Source: an uncultured Caulobacterales bacterium
Lineage (GTDB): Bacteria; Pseudomonadota; Alphaproteobacteria; Caulobacterales; Maricaulaceae
DNA length: 64,000 nucleotides
NCBI GenBank assembly: GCA_938003545.1
Contig: CALKXY010000012.1
Coordinates: 62,001-126,000, forward strand
Reading direction: 5' to 3'
How positions within the stretch are numbered: position 1 is the first letter of the stretch; every line of letters starts with the position of its first letter. The notes beneath the pieces were generated by a model. The model ran no database searches, had not been told where the DNA came from, and was given only the letters and a program-made list of their open reading frames with translations. This document shows, piece after piece, positions 9,984 through 18,326 of this stretch. A program made the translations under genes and the position numbers.

Positions 9984-11141
9984 TTATTTCGTTACTATCG
10001 TTTTCGTCTCTATCTGTGCCGATAATAGATTGGGCGTAGACAGGTCGACATCTTCAATGACAGAGGCGGCGAAAACGGATTCATTGATTTTATACATCGT
10101 CCCCATCAAATGCCGCCGGATGGTGGCTGTGACTTTCGTATTTGGAATCCTGTCGAGATATATCCAGAGCGTATATTCCAACGCGTAATCACCCGCATTC
10201 GTCATCGCCCATTCAAATGACTTGTTTCGATTAATCTTCACCTCGTCTTTGGCTTTGCAGGCCTCAAAACTCCGCATGAATAGCTTATCAATTTTGGCTT
10301 GGAACTTAATCAACTCTGTCTCTCGCGCTTTCACGCTCTTCCCGAATTTCGGATAGCCAATATTATATTTAAGCGATTGCCGTATGCCGTCCGAACTGGC
10401 GATGCGCGACAGGTTGTCGATACGGCTTTGGATAAATTGCGTGTTACGCAACAGGGTCCGATGATTATTCCGCACATCATAGAGCACGACATAAATAAGC
10501 GTCACACGCGCGATGATGAACTCATCTGGAAAGCCGTCGATCACAACAACATCGCCGTCGACGAGAATGTCGCTGTTCAAAATGATCAAGCCACTGACGA
10601 TATCAGGCGCCCAAATCGAACTGGTGAACGCCATAAAGGCAATGAATATTCCGAAAATCCCTGTTGTCTCCAACAGGCTATCCGCGCCCCAAATCTTGAT
10701 GAGGGCATAGATGACCGTCAACACAATAACGGACAGCAAAACAATATTCACGAGGCGGGAATTATACGTCTCGATATAGATGGTTTGATTATCGAGTTGC
10801 CGCGTCTTGCCGAACCTCTTGCGCGAGATTGTCCCGCTCAAACTATAGAGGAACACACCGCCATAAATCACCATCAGGCTGATACCTAGATTGACAAAAT
10901 ATCCCCCGCCATATTCCGGCAAAGAGCGGCGCAAGGCAAAATCAACAATTTGAAAAATGATGACGAGAAGATTGAGCGACTGAAAAATTCTAATCTTCGT
11001 TTTATTATCCTGATTGGGCGCAATCACATTCACAATCGGACGCGCCAGAACCAGTAAGATAATATTGAGAAAGAACAACAGACTGAGCGTCATCTGCGTA
11101 CCAGATGTCAGCTCACCAATCAGACTATTCAAAAATTCCAC
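9984..11141 (-). CDS. MscS-family mechanosensitive ion channel
   Basis: Membrane protein of about 385 residues. Hydrophobic segments near 18-40, 57-70, 80-100, 125-150 and 155-190 lead into an MscS-type pore region and beta domain (WAPDIVSGLIILNSDILVDGDVVVIDG), where G-D-x-V-x-I-x-G is typical. A long soluble C-terminal domain follows (about 230-385). MscS channels open under membrane tension to release osmolytes. The frame is open to a GTG at 11150, but a second GTG at 11141 has GGGGAG 8 nt upstream and is preferred. The C-terminal domain lacks obvious similarity to E. coli MscS, so the exact subfamily is uncertain. Confidence 0.8.
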   Translation of the reverse strand: MEFLNSLIGELTSGTQMTLSLLFFLNIILLVLARPIVNVIAPNQDNKTKIRIFQSLNLLVIIFQIVDFALRRSLPEYGGGYFVNLGISLMVIYGGVFLYSLSGTISRKRFGKTRQLDNQTIYIETYNSRLVNIVLLSVIVLTVIYALIKIWGADSLLETTGIFGIFIAFMAFTSSIWAPDIVSGLIILNSDILVDGDVVVIDGFPDEFIIARVTLIYVVLYDVRNNHRTLLRNTQFIQSRIDNLSRIASSDGIRQSLKYNIGYPKFGKSVKARETELIKFQAKIDKLFMRSFEACKAKDEVKINRNKSFEWAMTNAGDYALEYTLWIYLDRIPNTKVTATIRRHLMGTMYKINESVFAASVIEDVDLSTPNLLSAQIETKTIVTK

Positions 11142-11210
11142 GTCTAGCACTCCCCTATAGGCACTTGGCTTAATCTGTCGCGCGACCCAAATCTAGGAGA
11201 CTGAAAATAA

Positions 11211-11239
11211 AAAAGCCGCACGAGGGGATCGTGCGGCTT
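11211..11239 (-). terminator. Rho-independent terminator of the VOC gene
   Basis: Perfect 11-bp stem (AAGCCGCACGA/TCGTGCGGCTT, 11213-11239) with a 5-nt loop. Read on the minus strand it is followed by a T-run, 28 nt after the VOC gene stop. Confidence 0.9.
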
Positions 11240-11266
11240 AATTTATTCAAATTTGAAAACAGAGTT

Positions 11267-11638
11267 TTAGCCAAATTCAAAAAAGGCCAATTTATTGCCG
11301 TCAAAATCACGCACATAACCGCCGTAAAAGACGTCCGGGACGCGTTGTCCAGGTTCGCCGTCACAGGTCGCACCCAATTCGATGGCGCGTTTATAGAGCG
11401 CATCGGCTTTTTCTTTTGATCCTGCAGGGAACGCAACCATGACGCCATTACCCGGTGTCGGGGCCTCTTCATTAAAAGGGGTGCAGACGGCAACCATTGG
11501 CTCAGCCATAGATTTACCGATAAAGGCGATACGCCCAGCATCCATTATAACAGAGGCGCCATATTCCGCGAAAAGGTCAGCATAGAATTTCTTCGAACGT
11601 TCCATATCGGATACGCCCAGTGTTGTATAACCAATCAT
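11267..11638 (-). CDS. VOC (glyoxalase/bleomycin resistance) family protein
   Basis: Protein of 123 residues with the paired beta-alpha-beta-beta-beta modules of the vicinal oxygen chelate fold. It starts MIGYTTLGVSDMERSKKFY and ends with YVRDFDGNKLAFFEF, which carries the C-terminal metal-ligand Glu of the family. Members include glyoxalases, dioxygenases and antibiotic-binding proteins; the substrate cannot be deduced. The purine-rich AGAGAG before the ATG at 11638 could serve as ribosome-binding site. It is monocistronic, with its own terminator. Confidence 0.88.
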   Translation of the reverse strand: MIGYTTLGVSDMERSKKFYADLFAEYGASVIMDAGRIAFIGKSMAEPMVAVCTPFNEEAPTPGNGVMVAFPAGSKEKADALYKRAIELGATCDGEPGQRVPDVFYGGYVRDFDGNKLAFFEFG

Positions 11639-11711
11639 GTTTTGTCTCTCTTGTGTTGGAAATTAAACCATAGCAAAGCCCGCCGCTGAAGCTAGGGGCG
11701 GCTGTTCACAT

Positions 11712-12725
11712 TTACGTTGCCACGTTAAGTCTCAGGCGCTTGGACGGATCAAATTTCGCCGACGGAACAGGTTTGCGCGTCATGAAATCAGACGTCATCA
11801 CAAAGCCCAAGGAATAGATCACTTGCAACGTTGCAGCGGTCGTTAACAGCATGGCGGCGATCGCAGCACTATTATCACCCAGACCAGGCAAGGTTAAAGC
11901 GACACTCACAAAGACCAAATCACCGCCAACGGGGGATTTTTTGGCGATAAAGAAGACGACAAGGAATAAACCCCACACCGCGAGAGATGTCCCCGGCAAG
12001 ACCATATTCCACTGCGCAATTAAAATGCCCGCCGCCAAAATAGACCGCAGGAGGTAAAGCGCGGAAATCTTACCCGCTGTACCAAATTTAAGCCGGGTCA
12101 ATTTGCGGAAAAACACAACACTTCCCAAACAAAAACCGAGCGTGATCGCGGTTAAAGCGATCACCAAGAGCGGCGAAACAGAGGCGATTTTATAAAAGGC
12201 GTCAAAATTACCAAAAATAAGGGCAGCGAGGACCAAGACGACAACCCATAAATTCGCTGAAAACGTCCTGAGAAGGGCTAGGTTTTTAACAATGATCGCA
12301 GCACCGCGCAGGTCGAGACCAGGCAGGCTTGAAAGCTGTTGGACGAAATATCCCTCACCCGCATAATTCATCACCGCTTTGTTGATCACGTGTTTTCTGA
12401 TAAATATTTTGATCGAGGGTGTGGATTTAGCCTGAGAGACAAGCGGGAAAATAATCCGCTCCGTAAGTATAGGCAGAAAAACAAAGATCACGGACAGAAT
12501 ATAAAAGAACGGCGAAGACGGCAAGGATTGCGCGATATTCACCCACCCGATTGAGGATAATTTGAAGATCAAATATGCGATGATACCGAAAAGTAGCCCC
12601 GCACGTAGAAAAGACGAAACGCCTTTACGCCCCAAAAAAGGACTACAGGCTCGGGCAAACTGAACGCAATGCGATGCACTAGCCTTTAAAAAGCCCTCCA
12701 TCTGTATGCGGTTAGAATATGCCAT
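11712..12725 (-). CDS. Polytopic inner-membrane protein, LPG-synthase-like fold suspected
   Basis: Protein of 337 residues with about seven to eight hydrophobic segments spread over residues 45-310 and a basic C-terminal tail. The pattern of helices and the KKSPVGGD segment recall the UPF0104/lysylphosphatidylglycerol synthase transmembrane family, but the usual PTPGG-type signature is not clear, so this is a weak assignment. The frame opens with a TTG at 12743; ATG 12725 is preferred because GAGGAG lies about 10 nt upstream. It diverges from the DEAD-box helicase. Confidence 0.65.
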   Translation of the reverse strand: MAYSNRIQMEGFLKASASHCVQFARACSPFLGRKGVSSFLRAGLLFGIIAYLIFKLSSIGWVNIAQSLPSSPFFYILSVIFVFLPILTERIIFPLVSQAKSTPSIKIFIRKHVINKAVMNYAGEGYFVQQLSSLPGLDLRGAAIIVKNLALLRTFSANLWVVVLVLAALIFGNFDAFYKIASVSPLLVIALTAITLGFCLGSVVFFRKLTRLKFGTAGKISALYLLRSILAAGILIAQWNMVLPGTSLAVWGLFLVVFFIAKKSPVGGDLVFVSVALTLPGLGDNSAAIAAMLLTTAATLQVIYSLGFVMTSDFMTRKPVPSAKFDPSKRLRLNVAT

Positions 12726-12783
12726 CGCCCTGCGGCTCCTCAATCACGTGATTTTTGCTAAAATCTGGATGGGGCTATTATTA

Positions 12784-12954
12784 AATCAACCGATGACTGT
12801 AAAGTCACATTTGATTGAGGCCCTTATGATTAAGCCGTGATCAGGGGCTAACGCATCCTATCGCTTGACGTTTTCACCTGCGGGGCTTACGCGCCGCTTT
12901 ATATCGATGACTGTAACAGGTCTGACATGCTGCGCCCGCATAAGGCTGCGCAGC
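12784..12954. promoter_or_regulatory. Structured intergenic region upstream of the helicase
   Basis: An interrupted inverted repeat (AATCAA/TTGATT enclosing TGACT-GTAA-AGTCA, 12784-12817) lies in the divergent interval, and a 7-bp hairpin GCTGCGC/GCGCAGC (12929-12954) lies about 50 nt before the helicase start. The latter would be in the mRNA leader; structured leaders are common for cold-induced DEAD-box helicases. The rest of the interval shows no recognisable site. Confidence 0.35.
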
Positions 12955-13003
12955 CCTCACGCCGCAACACATGTTTTGCGGCCAGACAGTTTACGGATTT
13001 TCA

Positions 13004-14659
13004 ATGAAGACTTTTGCCGCCTTAAATTTGGCCGAGCCATTGGCCCGCGCCCTTGCCGATATGGGTCACGACACGCCAACCCCTATTCAAGCCCAAGCCA
13101 TTCCGCCCGCAATGGAGGGCCGCGACGTCATGGGTATCGCCCAGACAGGAACGGGGAAAACGGCTGGCTTTACGCTGCCGACACTGCACCATATCGTTAC
13201 AGATGACCGCGAGCCGCCAAAGCGTGGAGCCCGTGTGCTTATCCTTGCACCAACGCGCGAATTGGCGGGGCAAATTGGGGAAGCCGTACGCGATTATGGT
13301 CGTCATATTTCGACTTTATCGGTTTCCATCGTCTATGGCGGCGTGCCGATCGCGCGTCAGATGAAACGCCTATCGGGCGGGAATGATGTTCTTGTCGCGA
13401 CGCCGGGCCGCCTCATCGATCTACTGGACCGCAAAGCCATTCGTCTTGACGATGTGGAAGTCCTCATCCTCGACGAAGCCGACCAAATGCTCGACATGGG
13501 GTTCATTCATGCCCTCAAGAAAATCGTCAATGTCATCCCAAAGGATCGCCAGACACTCTTCTTCTCCGCGACCCTCGCGCCGAAGATCAAACAGCTGTCC
13601 AAGCAATTCCTAGATGACCCGATCCATGTGTCTGTGACACCCGCCAACCGCACGGCGGATAAGGTCACGCAGATCATGTATAAAATCTCGCGCATGAATA
13701 AGCAGGAACGCCTCGCCGTTGAGCTGCTGCAACCGGGTGTTGGACGTTCGCTCGTCTTTACACGGACGAAACATGGCGCAGATCGCGTTGTCAAAAAACT
13801 GGCGCAAGTCGGTATTCCTGCCGTCGCGATTCACGGCAATAAAAACCAGAACCAACGCACACGCGCGCTGGAAGCCTTCAAATCTGGCAAGGTCAATACG
13901 CTCGTTGCGACAGATGTGGCCGCGCGCGGGATCGACATTCCGGACATCACACATGTCTTTAACTTTGAACTGCCGAATGTGCCTGAACAATATGTGCATC
14001 GCATTGGCCGAACCGCACGTGCAAATGCCACAGGTATCGCCATCAGCTTGGTCGCGACGGAGAAAGACACGGATGAGCTGAAATATCTGCGCGATATTGA
14101 AAGACTGCTGAAAGAACAAATTCCCGAGGGTAAAAACCCGCAGAACATGGCCGAGGAAGTCACGAAACTCCGCGCGCGTAAACCGCTTCCGAAACCTGAA
14201 GAGCCAAAGCCAGACGCACGTAAGGGCCGCGGTAAATCCAAGAAAAAAGGCCGCTTCAGCAAAGACGCAAAGAAAACTGACGGACGCGGCAATCGCGCCC
14301 AAACGGAAGGCCGCAGCAACCCCTCACGCGCTATGCCAGCCGGTGATAAACCCGCAAAAGACATGCCCTCACGCGAAGGCCGCTCTCGCAAAGCACCCTC
14401 TCGTGGCGGCAACGGCAAACCTAAGATGTCAGGCTCCGCATCCGCCTCGGAAACACGCGGACGCAAACCCTCCAGCGGTAAACCAGATGGCCGTAGCGCG
14501 GACGGCAAGCGCGCAGCGCCAAAACATGTCGGAAACTCTGAAAACCGCAAACCTGCGCCAAATAAATTCGGCAATCGCGGGTCCAGCGGATCCCCGAAAG
14601 GCAAAGGCGGAAATCGCGGCGGCGGCGGTCGCGGAAAACCCAGCGGCCCGCGCGGTTAA
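13004..14659 (+). CDS. rhlE: DEAD-box RNA helicase, RhlE type
   Basis: ATP-dependent RNA helicase of 551 residues for RNA remodelling in ribosome assembly, decay or cold adaptation. All motifs are visible: Q motif (PTPIQ, 25-29), Walker A AQTGTGKT (46-53), PTREL (83-87), TPGR (133-136), DEAD (157-160), SAT (188-190), ARGID (307-311) and HRIGRTAR (332-339). The RecA-like core ends near residue 370. The last ~160 residues are a low-complexity tail of Lys, Arg, Gly, Ser and Pro, typical of RhlE-like proteins and likely RNA-binding. ATG 13004 matches the family start. The stop overlaps that of the converging DoxX gene within a shared TTAA. Confidence 0.93.
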   Translation: MKTFAALNLAEPLARALADMGHDTPTPIQAQAIPPAMEGRDVMGIAQTGTGKTAGFTLPTLHHIVTDDREPPKRGARVLILAPTRELAGQIGEAVRDYGRHISTLSVSIVYGGVPIARQMKRLSGGNDVLVATPGRLIDLLDRKAIRLDDVEVLILDEADQMLDMGFIHALKKIVNVIPKDRQTLFFSATLAPKIKQLSKQFLDDPIHVSVTPANRTADKVTQIMYKISRMNKQERLAVELLQPGVGRSLVFTRTKHGADRVVKKLAQVGIPAVAIHGNKNQNQRTRALEAFKSGKVNTLVATDVAARGIDIPDITHVFNFELPNVPEQYVHRIGRTARANATGIAISLVATEKDTDELKYLRDIERLLKEQIPEGKNPQNMAEEVTKLRARKPLPKPEEPKPDARKGRGKSKKKGRFSKDAKKTDGRGNRAQTEGRSNPSRAMPAGDKPAKDMPSREGRSRKAPSRGGNGKPKMSGSASASETRGRKPSSGKPDGRSADGKRAAPKHVGNSENRKPAPNKFGNRGSSGSPKGKGGNRGGGGRGKPSGPRG

Positions 14660-15039
14660 GCCTTCGCAGCCCGCGTAGACCACAACACAAGCGCGATCAG
14701 CGGAAATTGCAACGCCACCCTGACCCAAAGCGCGGTCGGGCTGGCGGCGCTGTCGCCAAATCCAATGCCTGCCATCGCCATGTAAATATTGGCCGGCAAG
14801 ACGGCGAGCAGAAAGAGCGACAACACCACGCCGACCCGCGCGCGAAAATGCGGGCAGAGCAACATCACGCCCATCGCAACCTCCATCAGGCCCGTCACCC
14901 AGACGATCACATATGGAAACGGCAGCAGCGGCGGCACAATCGCGGCAAAGCTCTCGACATGCACAAAATGCATGATCCCCGCGACGACAAAGAAAAGCGC
15001 AAAGAAACAAACCAGCGCGAATTTTAGTTTTTCAGCCAT
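14656..15039 (-). CDS. DoxX-like membrane protein
   Basis: Protein of 127 residues with four hydrophobic helices (near 5-25, 43-62, 70-90 and 104-122) and the DoxX-type pattern: GIMHF in helix 1, PPLLPFP before helix 2 and G-x-x-E in helix 2. DoxX-like proteins are small inner-membrane proteins linked in other bacteria to redox or quinone processes; the role here is unknown. The gene converges on the helicase, and the two stop codons share the palindromic TTAA at 14656-14659. Confidence 0.85.
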   Translation of the reverse strand: MAEKLKFALVCFFALFFVVAGIMHFVHVESFAAIVPPLLPFPYVIVWVTGLMEVAMGVMLLCPHFRARVGVVLSLFLLAVLPANIYMAMAGIGFGDSAASPTALWVRVALQFPLIALVLWSTRAAKA

Positions 15040-15076
15040 GCGGCAAGACTTAGCAGAGCAAGAGAATAAAAATACC

Positions 15077-15109
15077 CCGTCATCCTAGGCGGTGGGCCTA
15101 GGATGACGG
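15077..15109. repeat. Long palindrome of the alphaproteobacterial intergenic type
   Basis: Perfect 14-bp stem (CCGTCATCCTAGGC/GCCTAGGATGACGG) with a 5-nt loop between the divergent DoxX and argF genes. The GTCATCC-x-GG core is like dispersed intergenic palindromes of alphaproteobacteria, and related hairpins occur at 27977 and 28053 in this window. Confidence 0.65.
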
Positions 15110-15174
15110 ATAAGTAGAATCTTGCCCACCTGCGCAACATACGCTAATAGGCCGTTTTAAGGGAACCGACCACC

Positions 15175-16113
15175 ATGCCGCATTTCATCTCCCTCGCCGA
15201 TATCTCGGCCATAGACCTCCGCGCGATCCTCGACGATGCCCACGCGATGAAAGCCGCGCGCAAAGGCCAGCCCAAAGGCTCCACTGATCCCACACCTGCC
15301 CTGAACGGCGACACGCTGGCGATGATTTTCGAAAAAGCCTCCACCCGCACGCGTTTCTCATTCGAGCAAGGCATGCGGCAGCTGGGCGGAACCTCCATCG
15401 TCGCGGGCGCGCAGGACATGCAGCTAGGCCGCGGCGAGAGCGTCGCCGACACCGCCCGCGTGTTGTCGCGTTTTGTCGATGCCGTCATGATCCGCTCTAA
15501 CGCGCATAGCACCATCACGGATTTCGCGGCCAATGCCGATATCCCCGTCATCAATGGCCTGTCCGATCATAACCACCCGTGCCAGATCATGGCGGACCTC
15601 ATGACCCTCGAAGAGCGCGGCGTAAAGCTGTCCTCTGCGACCCTTGCGTGGATTGGCGACGGCAATAATGTGCTGGCCAGTTTCGTCAACGCCGCCCCCG
15701 CCTTTGGCTATCAACTGCGCATCAGCAGCCCCGCCGCCTATAGCCTTGAGGGGAACCCCAAAACCGCAGGCTTAATCGCAGCGGCTGTCGCGCGCGGCGC
15801 CACGATCCTGAATGATTTATCCCCTGACGACGCCGCCAATGGCGCAGACGCCCTGATCACGGATTGCTGGGTCAGCATGGGCGACACGGATAAGGACGAG
15901 CGCATAGCCGCCCTGACACCCTACCAAATCGACGCGGCCCGCCTCGCCAAAGCCGCAGAGGGCGCGACCTTCCTCCACTGCCTGCCTGCGTATCGCGAGC
16001 AAGAAATGACAACAGAGGTCCTAGAAGGCCCACAAAGCGCCGTCTGGGACGAAGCCGAAAACAGACTGCACGCGCAGAAGGCTGTGGTGAAATGGTGTTT
16101 GGGGGCGGGTTAG
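15175..16113 (+). CDS. argF: Ornithine carbamoyltransferase
   Basis: Arginine-biosynthesis enzyme of 312 residues that makes citrulline from ornithine and carbamoyl phosphate. The carbamoyl-phosphate motif STRTR (56-60), HPCQ (134-137), the ornithine-binding D-x-W-x-S-M-G (230-236) and HCLPAYR (268-274, active-site Cys269) are all present. Length is normal for the anabolic enzyme. AGGGA lies about 9 nt before the start. The usual alphaproteobacterial partner argD is not adjacent here. The last codons overlap the end of the converging ParA-like gene by 4 nt. Confidence 0.95.
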   Translation: MPHFISLADISAIDLRAILDDAHAMKAARKGQPKGSTDPTPALNGDTLAMIFEKASTRTRFSFEQGMRQLGGTSIVAGAQDMQLGRGESVADTARVLSRFVDAVMIRSNAHSTITDFAANADIPVINGLSDHNHPCQIMADLMTLEERGVKLSSATLAWIGDGNNVLASFVNAAPAFGYQLRISSPAAYSLEGNPKTAGLIAAAVARGATILNDLSPDDAANGADALITDCWVSMGDTDKDERIAALTPYQIDAARLAKAAEGATFLHCLPAYREQEMTTEVLEGPQSAVWDEAENRLHAQKAVVKWCLGAG

Positions 16114-17135
16114 AGCATTGCAGCCAAACCCTCTATGGCATCCAAACACTCTAGGCGATACTGCTCTTTGACCTGAACACGATGGCCACCGATGTTTTGC
16201 TTGCCTTGCTTTAGCTTGGATATCGGCAACCCTTTAGCAAAGGCTACAACCCCCGTAGTCTGCAAATCCCTAACCTCATAAAATCCATCTACGAGTGTGT
16301 TGAAAGTAAAACACTGTGGTTCAGTCTTCAAAAGTTGGCTAATATCAGCCTCGATTTTCGCTAGTACCGCCGCATATGCTGAGGCAGGACCCATGTATTG
16401 AGTAATTCTGTTTTTAGCGATTAGATGGACCTTGGGCAGAGGCCGCCCAGCACGCTGTAATTTAGCATGAAATGCGTGCGATTGGTAGATTGAAGAAGGT
16501 AAGCTAAAACCATAAACAAGTGAGAGAGCATTTTGGATCGCACGCCGCGATGAGTCATCAGCCATAACAGGCAAAACTAACCTTTGCGCCGTGGCTAACG
16601 CAATCTGAGTATAGATTGAAAAACTTGGATTGCAGTCTAAAAAAATTGTATCAAATTCACCCTCCAGACCATCAAAGAAATCTTTCAACCAATCGATAAC
16701 CGCAATCCAAGTATCAGTCCCCGGCACTTGTGTGTTCGACAGTGTATTTATTGCATTGGCTTGCAACTCCAAAAGCGGGTCACCAGCAACGAGTTTAATA
16801 TTAGATGGTATGGAAGAATTATATTGATTTGGATCTGTGATATATTCCCACGGGTTGAAAGGGATTTTTTGAAAAGGAGCAGGGAGACGACTCTGAAAGT
16901 AACCGCCGATACTTGCTCGGGGTACATGACCTTGTCGTTGTAGCAAGTGCTGACTTCCATTGTTAGTTAGACCACCCAAGAAAAGTTCTGAGACATTAGC
17001 TTGAGGGCATACATCTACAACTAAAATTTTCTTATCAGGGTTTTGCTCTGCATATGAACACACAGATTGAAAACATAAACTAGTCTTCCCTGTGCCGCCC
17101 TTATTGTTCCAAAACGCATAAACTGTTGCACTCAT
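16110..17135 (-). CDS. Orphan ParA-family ATPase
   Basis: Cytoplasmic ATPase of 341 residues with the deviant Walker A motif NKGGTGKT (11-18), a switch I-like segment DVCPQAN (41-47, where partition proteins usually have DxDPQxN) and a Walker B-like FLDCNPSF. This is the ParA/MinD/Soj class that positions DNA or protein cargo. There is no ParB-like gene beside it, and the sequence is unlike the housekeeping chromosomal ParA. The frame begins with a TTG at 17147, but ATG 17135 has GGAG 6 nt upstream. Its more AT-rich DNA and isolation suggest acquisition from a plasmid, phage or island. Confidence 0.8.
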   Translation of the reverse strand: MSATVYAFWNNKGGTGKTSLCFQSVCSYAEQNPDKKILVVDVCPQANVSELFLGGLTNNGSQHLLQRQGHVPRASIGGYFQSRLPAPFQKIPFNPWEYITDPNQYNSSIPSNIKLVAGDPLLELQANAINTLSNTQVPGTDTWIAVIDWLKDFFDGLEGEFDTIFLDCNPSFSIYTQIALATAQRLVLPVMADDSSRRAIQNALSLVYGFSLPSSIYQSHAFHAKLQRAGRPLPKVHLIAKNRITQYMGPASAYAAVLAKIEADISQLLKTEPQCFTFNTLVDGFYEVRDLQTTGVVAFAKGLPISKLKQGKQNIGGHRVQVKEQYRLECLDAIEGLAAML

Positions 17136-17159
17136 TTTTAACTCCAATGTATGTCCTTA

Positions 17160-17197
17160 ATTGACACCACTACGTCAATATTGGACTTAATCAAGTC
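17160..17197. promoter_or_regulatory. Inverted repeats upstream of the ParA-like gene
   Basis: ATTGAC (17160-17165) pairs with GTCAAT (17174-17179), and GACTT-AATC-AAGTC follows at 17184-17197. These lie 25-60 bp upstream of the ParA-like start, between it and the divergent lipoprotein gene. ParA proteins or linked regulators often repress their own promoters, so an operator is plausible. Confidence 0.4.
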
Positions 17198-17281
17198 TTA
17201 AGTGGACCTAACGTGTGTTTTCTTCCATGTTGGAAGACAGCTCCCTTGACCACCACCATCACATGTCCGACCCTTAAGCCA

Positions 17282-17758
17282 ATGACCCAAATCCCAAACC
17301 CTCTCCGCACCATCCTCCCAACCGCAGCCCTCCTCCTCACAGCACTCACCGTATCAAGCTGCACCCTCGGGGAAGACGCGTCTATATTTGCGGAGACGGT
17401 GACGTTTAATATGATCTATACGGATGCGAAGGGAGAGGTGGTTTTGGACGAAGCTGCGGCGTTGGGTGATGGGGCGAAATATTATGCCAATGCCGCAGGC
17501 GATGGCATATTTGTCGTGATGCCGCCCGCGCTGGATGAAACCTGTTTAAAGAACATCGAGACCTCTTTCAGTCAGGGAACAGGCGCGCCTATTTATATTA
17601 TGACATTCAAAAAACCCTGCGCCGAGACATTGGGAGAGGTCACGGGGAAGAATGTCGGCAAGCAAATGGCGATCATCATAAATGGAACCCTGATCTCTGC
17701 GCCGATCATACAAGAGGCCATCACGGGCGGGTCGCTGGTGATTGAGGGCGGCGCTTGA
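17282..17758 (+). CDS. Lipoprotein with a SecD P1-head-like C-terminus
   Basis: Protein of 158 residues. It has a hydrophobic leader and lipobox (VSSC, Cys27), so it is probably attached to an envelope membrane. The last ~40 residues (TGKNVGKQMAIIINGTLIS, then APIIQEAITGG and VIEGG) closely resemble the end of the periplasmic P1 head of SecD, where ENVGK-x-LAIVLDG-x-V-x-SAP is typical. SecD itself is a long membrane protein that helps pull exported proteins across the membrane; here only the head-like part is present on a lipid anchor, with no Sec gene nearby. The start at 17282 fits the lipoprotein leader, but no good Shine-Dalgarno is seen. Confidence 0.7.
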   Translation: MTQIPNPLRTILPTAALLLTALTVSSCTLGEDASIFAETVTFNMIYTDAKGEVVLDEAAALGDGAKYYANAAGDGIFVVMPPALDETCLKNIETSFSQGTGAPIYIMTFKKPCAETLGEVTGKNVGKQMAIIINGTLISAPIIQEAITGGSLVIEGGA

Positions 17759-17841
17759 GGCGTCAAAAATAGAGAGGCAAAACTCTATCCTTGGTTAAAC
17801 CCTGCGCGAACCCTCATAAAACCGTGCTTTTAAAAAACATA

Positions 17842-18135
17842 ATCCTCGGCCAGACATTTCGCGCCTAGTTTAAACTCGTTCCTTCGGACATTGGACAGGA
17901 GAGAGTCGACCTTTCTTCCGTGCCGAAGGGCGGTGTGCCTATAGGTGTTTATTAGTCTGAACATCTGGGGGCCTGATGGTGTGAGCTGAACTGCCTGTAA
18001 CGGCAGGATATAAATTCCGGCCGCCATCCGCGAAACACTGCTGCGTTGGTTCACCCTGCGTAAAACAGTCTTCTCATCTGGTCTCCATCGCGGGGCCGAC
18101 CAACGCAGGCGTCCTCTTTCGGACGCAAAGCGTCC
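17842..18135 (+). ncRNA. Candidate structured RNA or structured repeat, copy A
   Basis: No protein-like frame is visible between 17759 and 18326. The stretch is full of long-range pairings: CCTTCGG (17881)/CCGAAGG (17923), GATGG/CCATC around a CTGCC/GGCAG hairpin (17991-18006), and a perfect 10-bp stem CTGCGTTGGT (18041)/ACCAACGCAG (18099). A second copy at 28172-28480 shares the head (ATCCTYGGYC...TTCGGACAYKGGACAGG) and the 11-mer TGCGTAAAACA, and forms equivalent stems with different bases. At the 3' end GCGTCC can pair with either of two partners (18109-18135). The strand is not certain; it does not look like 6S, tmRNA, RNase P or SRP RNA. Confidence 0.5.
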
Positions 18136-18326
18136 AATTTACGGGTTGCCGCCCGCCCATGCAGACATTGATCAAATATCAATGTCGCACGACCCAACCC
18201 GCGTGTTGTGTTGAACTAACGGCAAAGCTGTTTCCACGATGGGCAGTGAAGGATGACGCGTGTCTCATTCTCTGGCCCTTCCATTACCCGTCACCCCCTC
18301 AACCCACCACCAAGAAAGCCCTCTTT

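Noticed and set aside
10299-10889. 196-codon plus-strand frame opposite the MscS-type channel
   Set aside because: Antisense shadow of a clear membrane channel gene.
17842-18135. Assignment of the structured element to 6S RNA, tmRNA, RNase P RNA, SRP RNA or a group II intron
   Set aside because: None of the diagnostic sequences of these RNAs was found, such as the SRP tetraloop helix, tmRNA ends or intron domain V.
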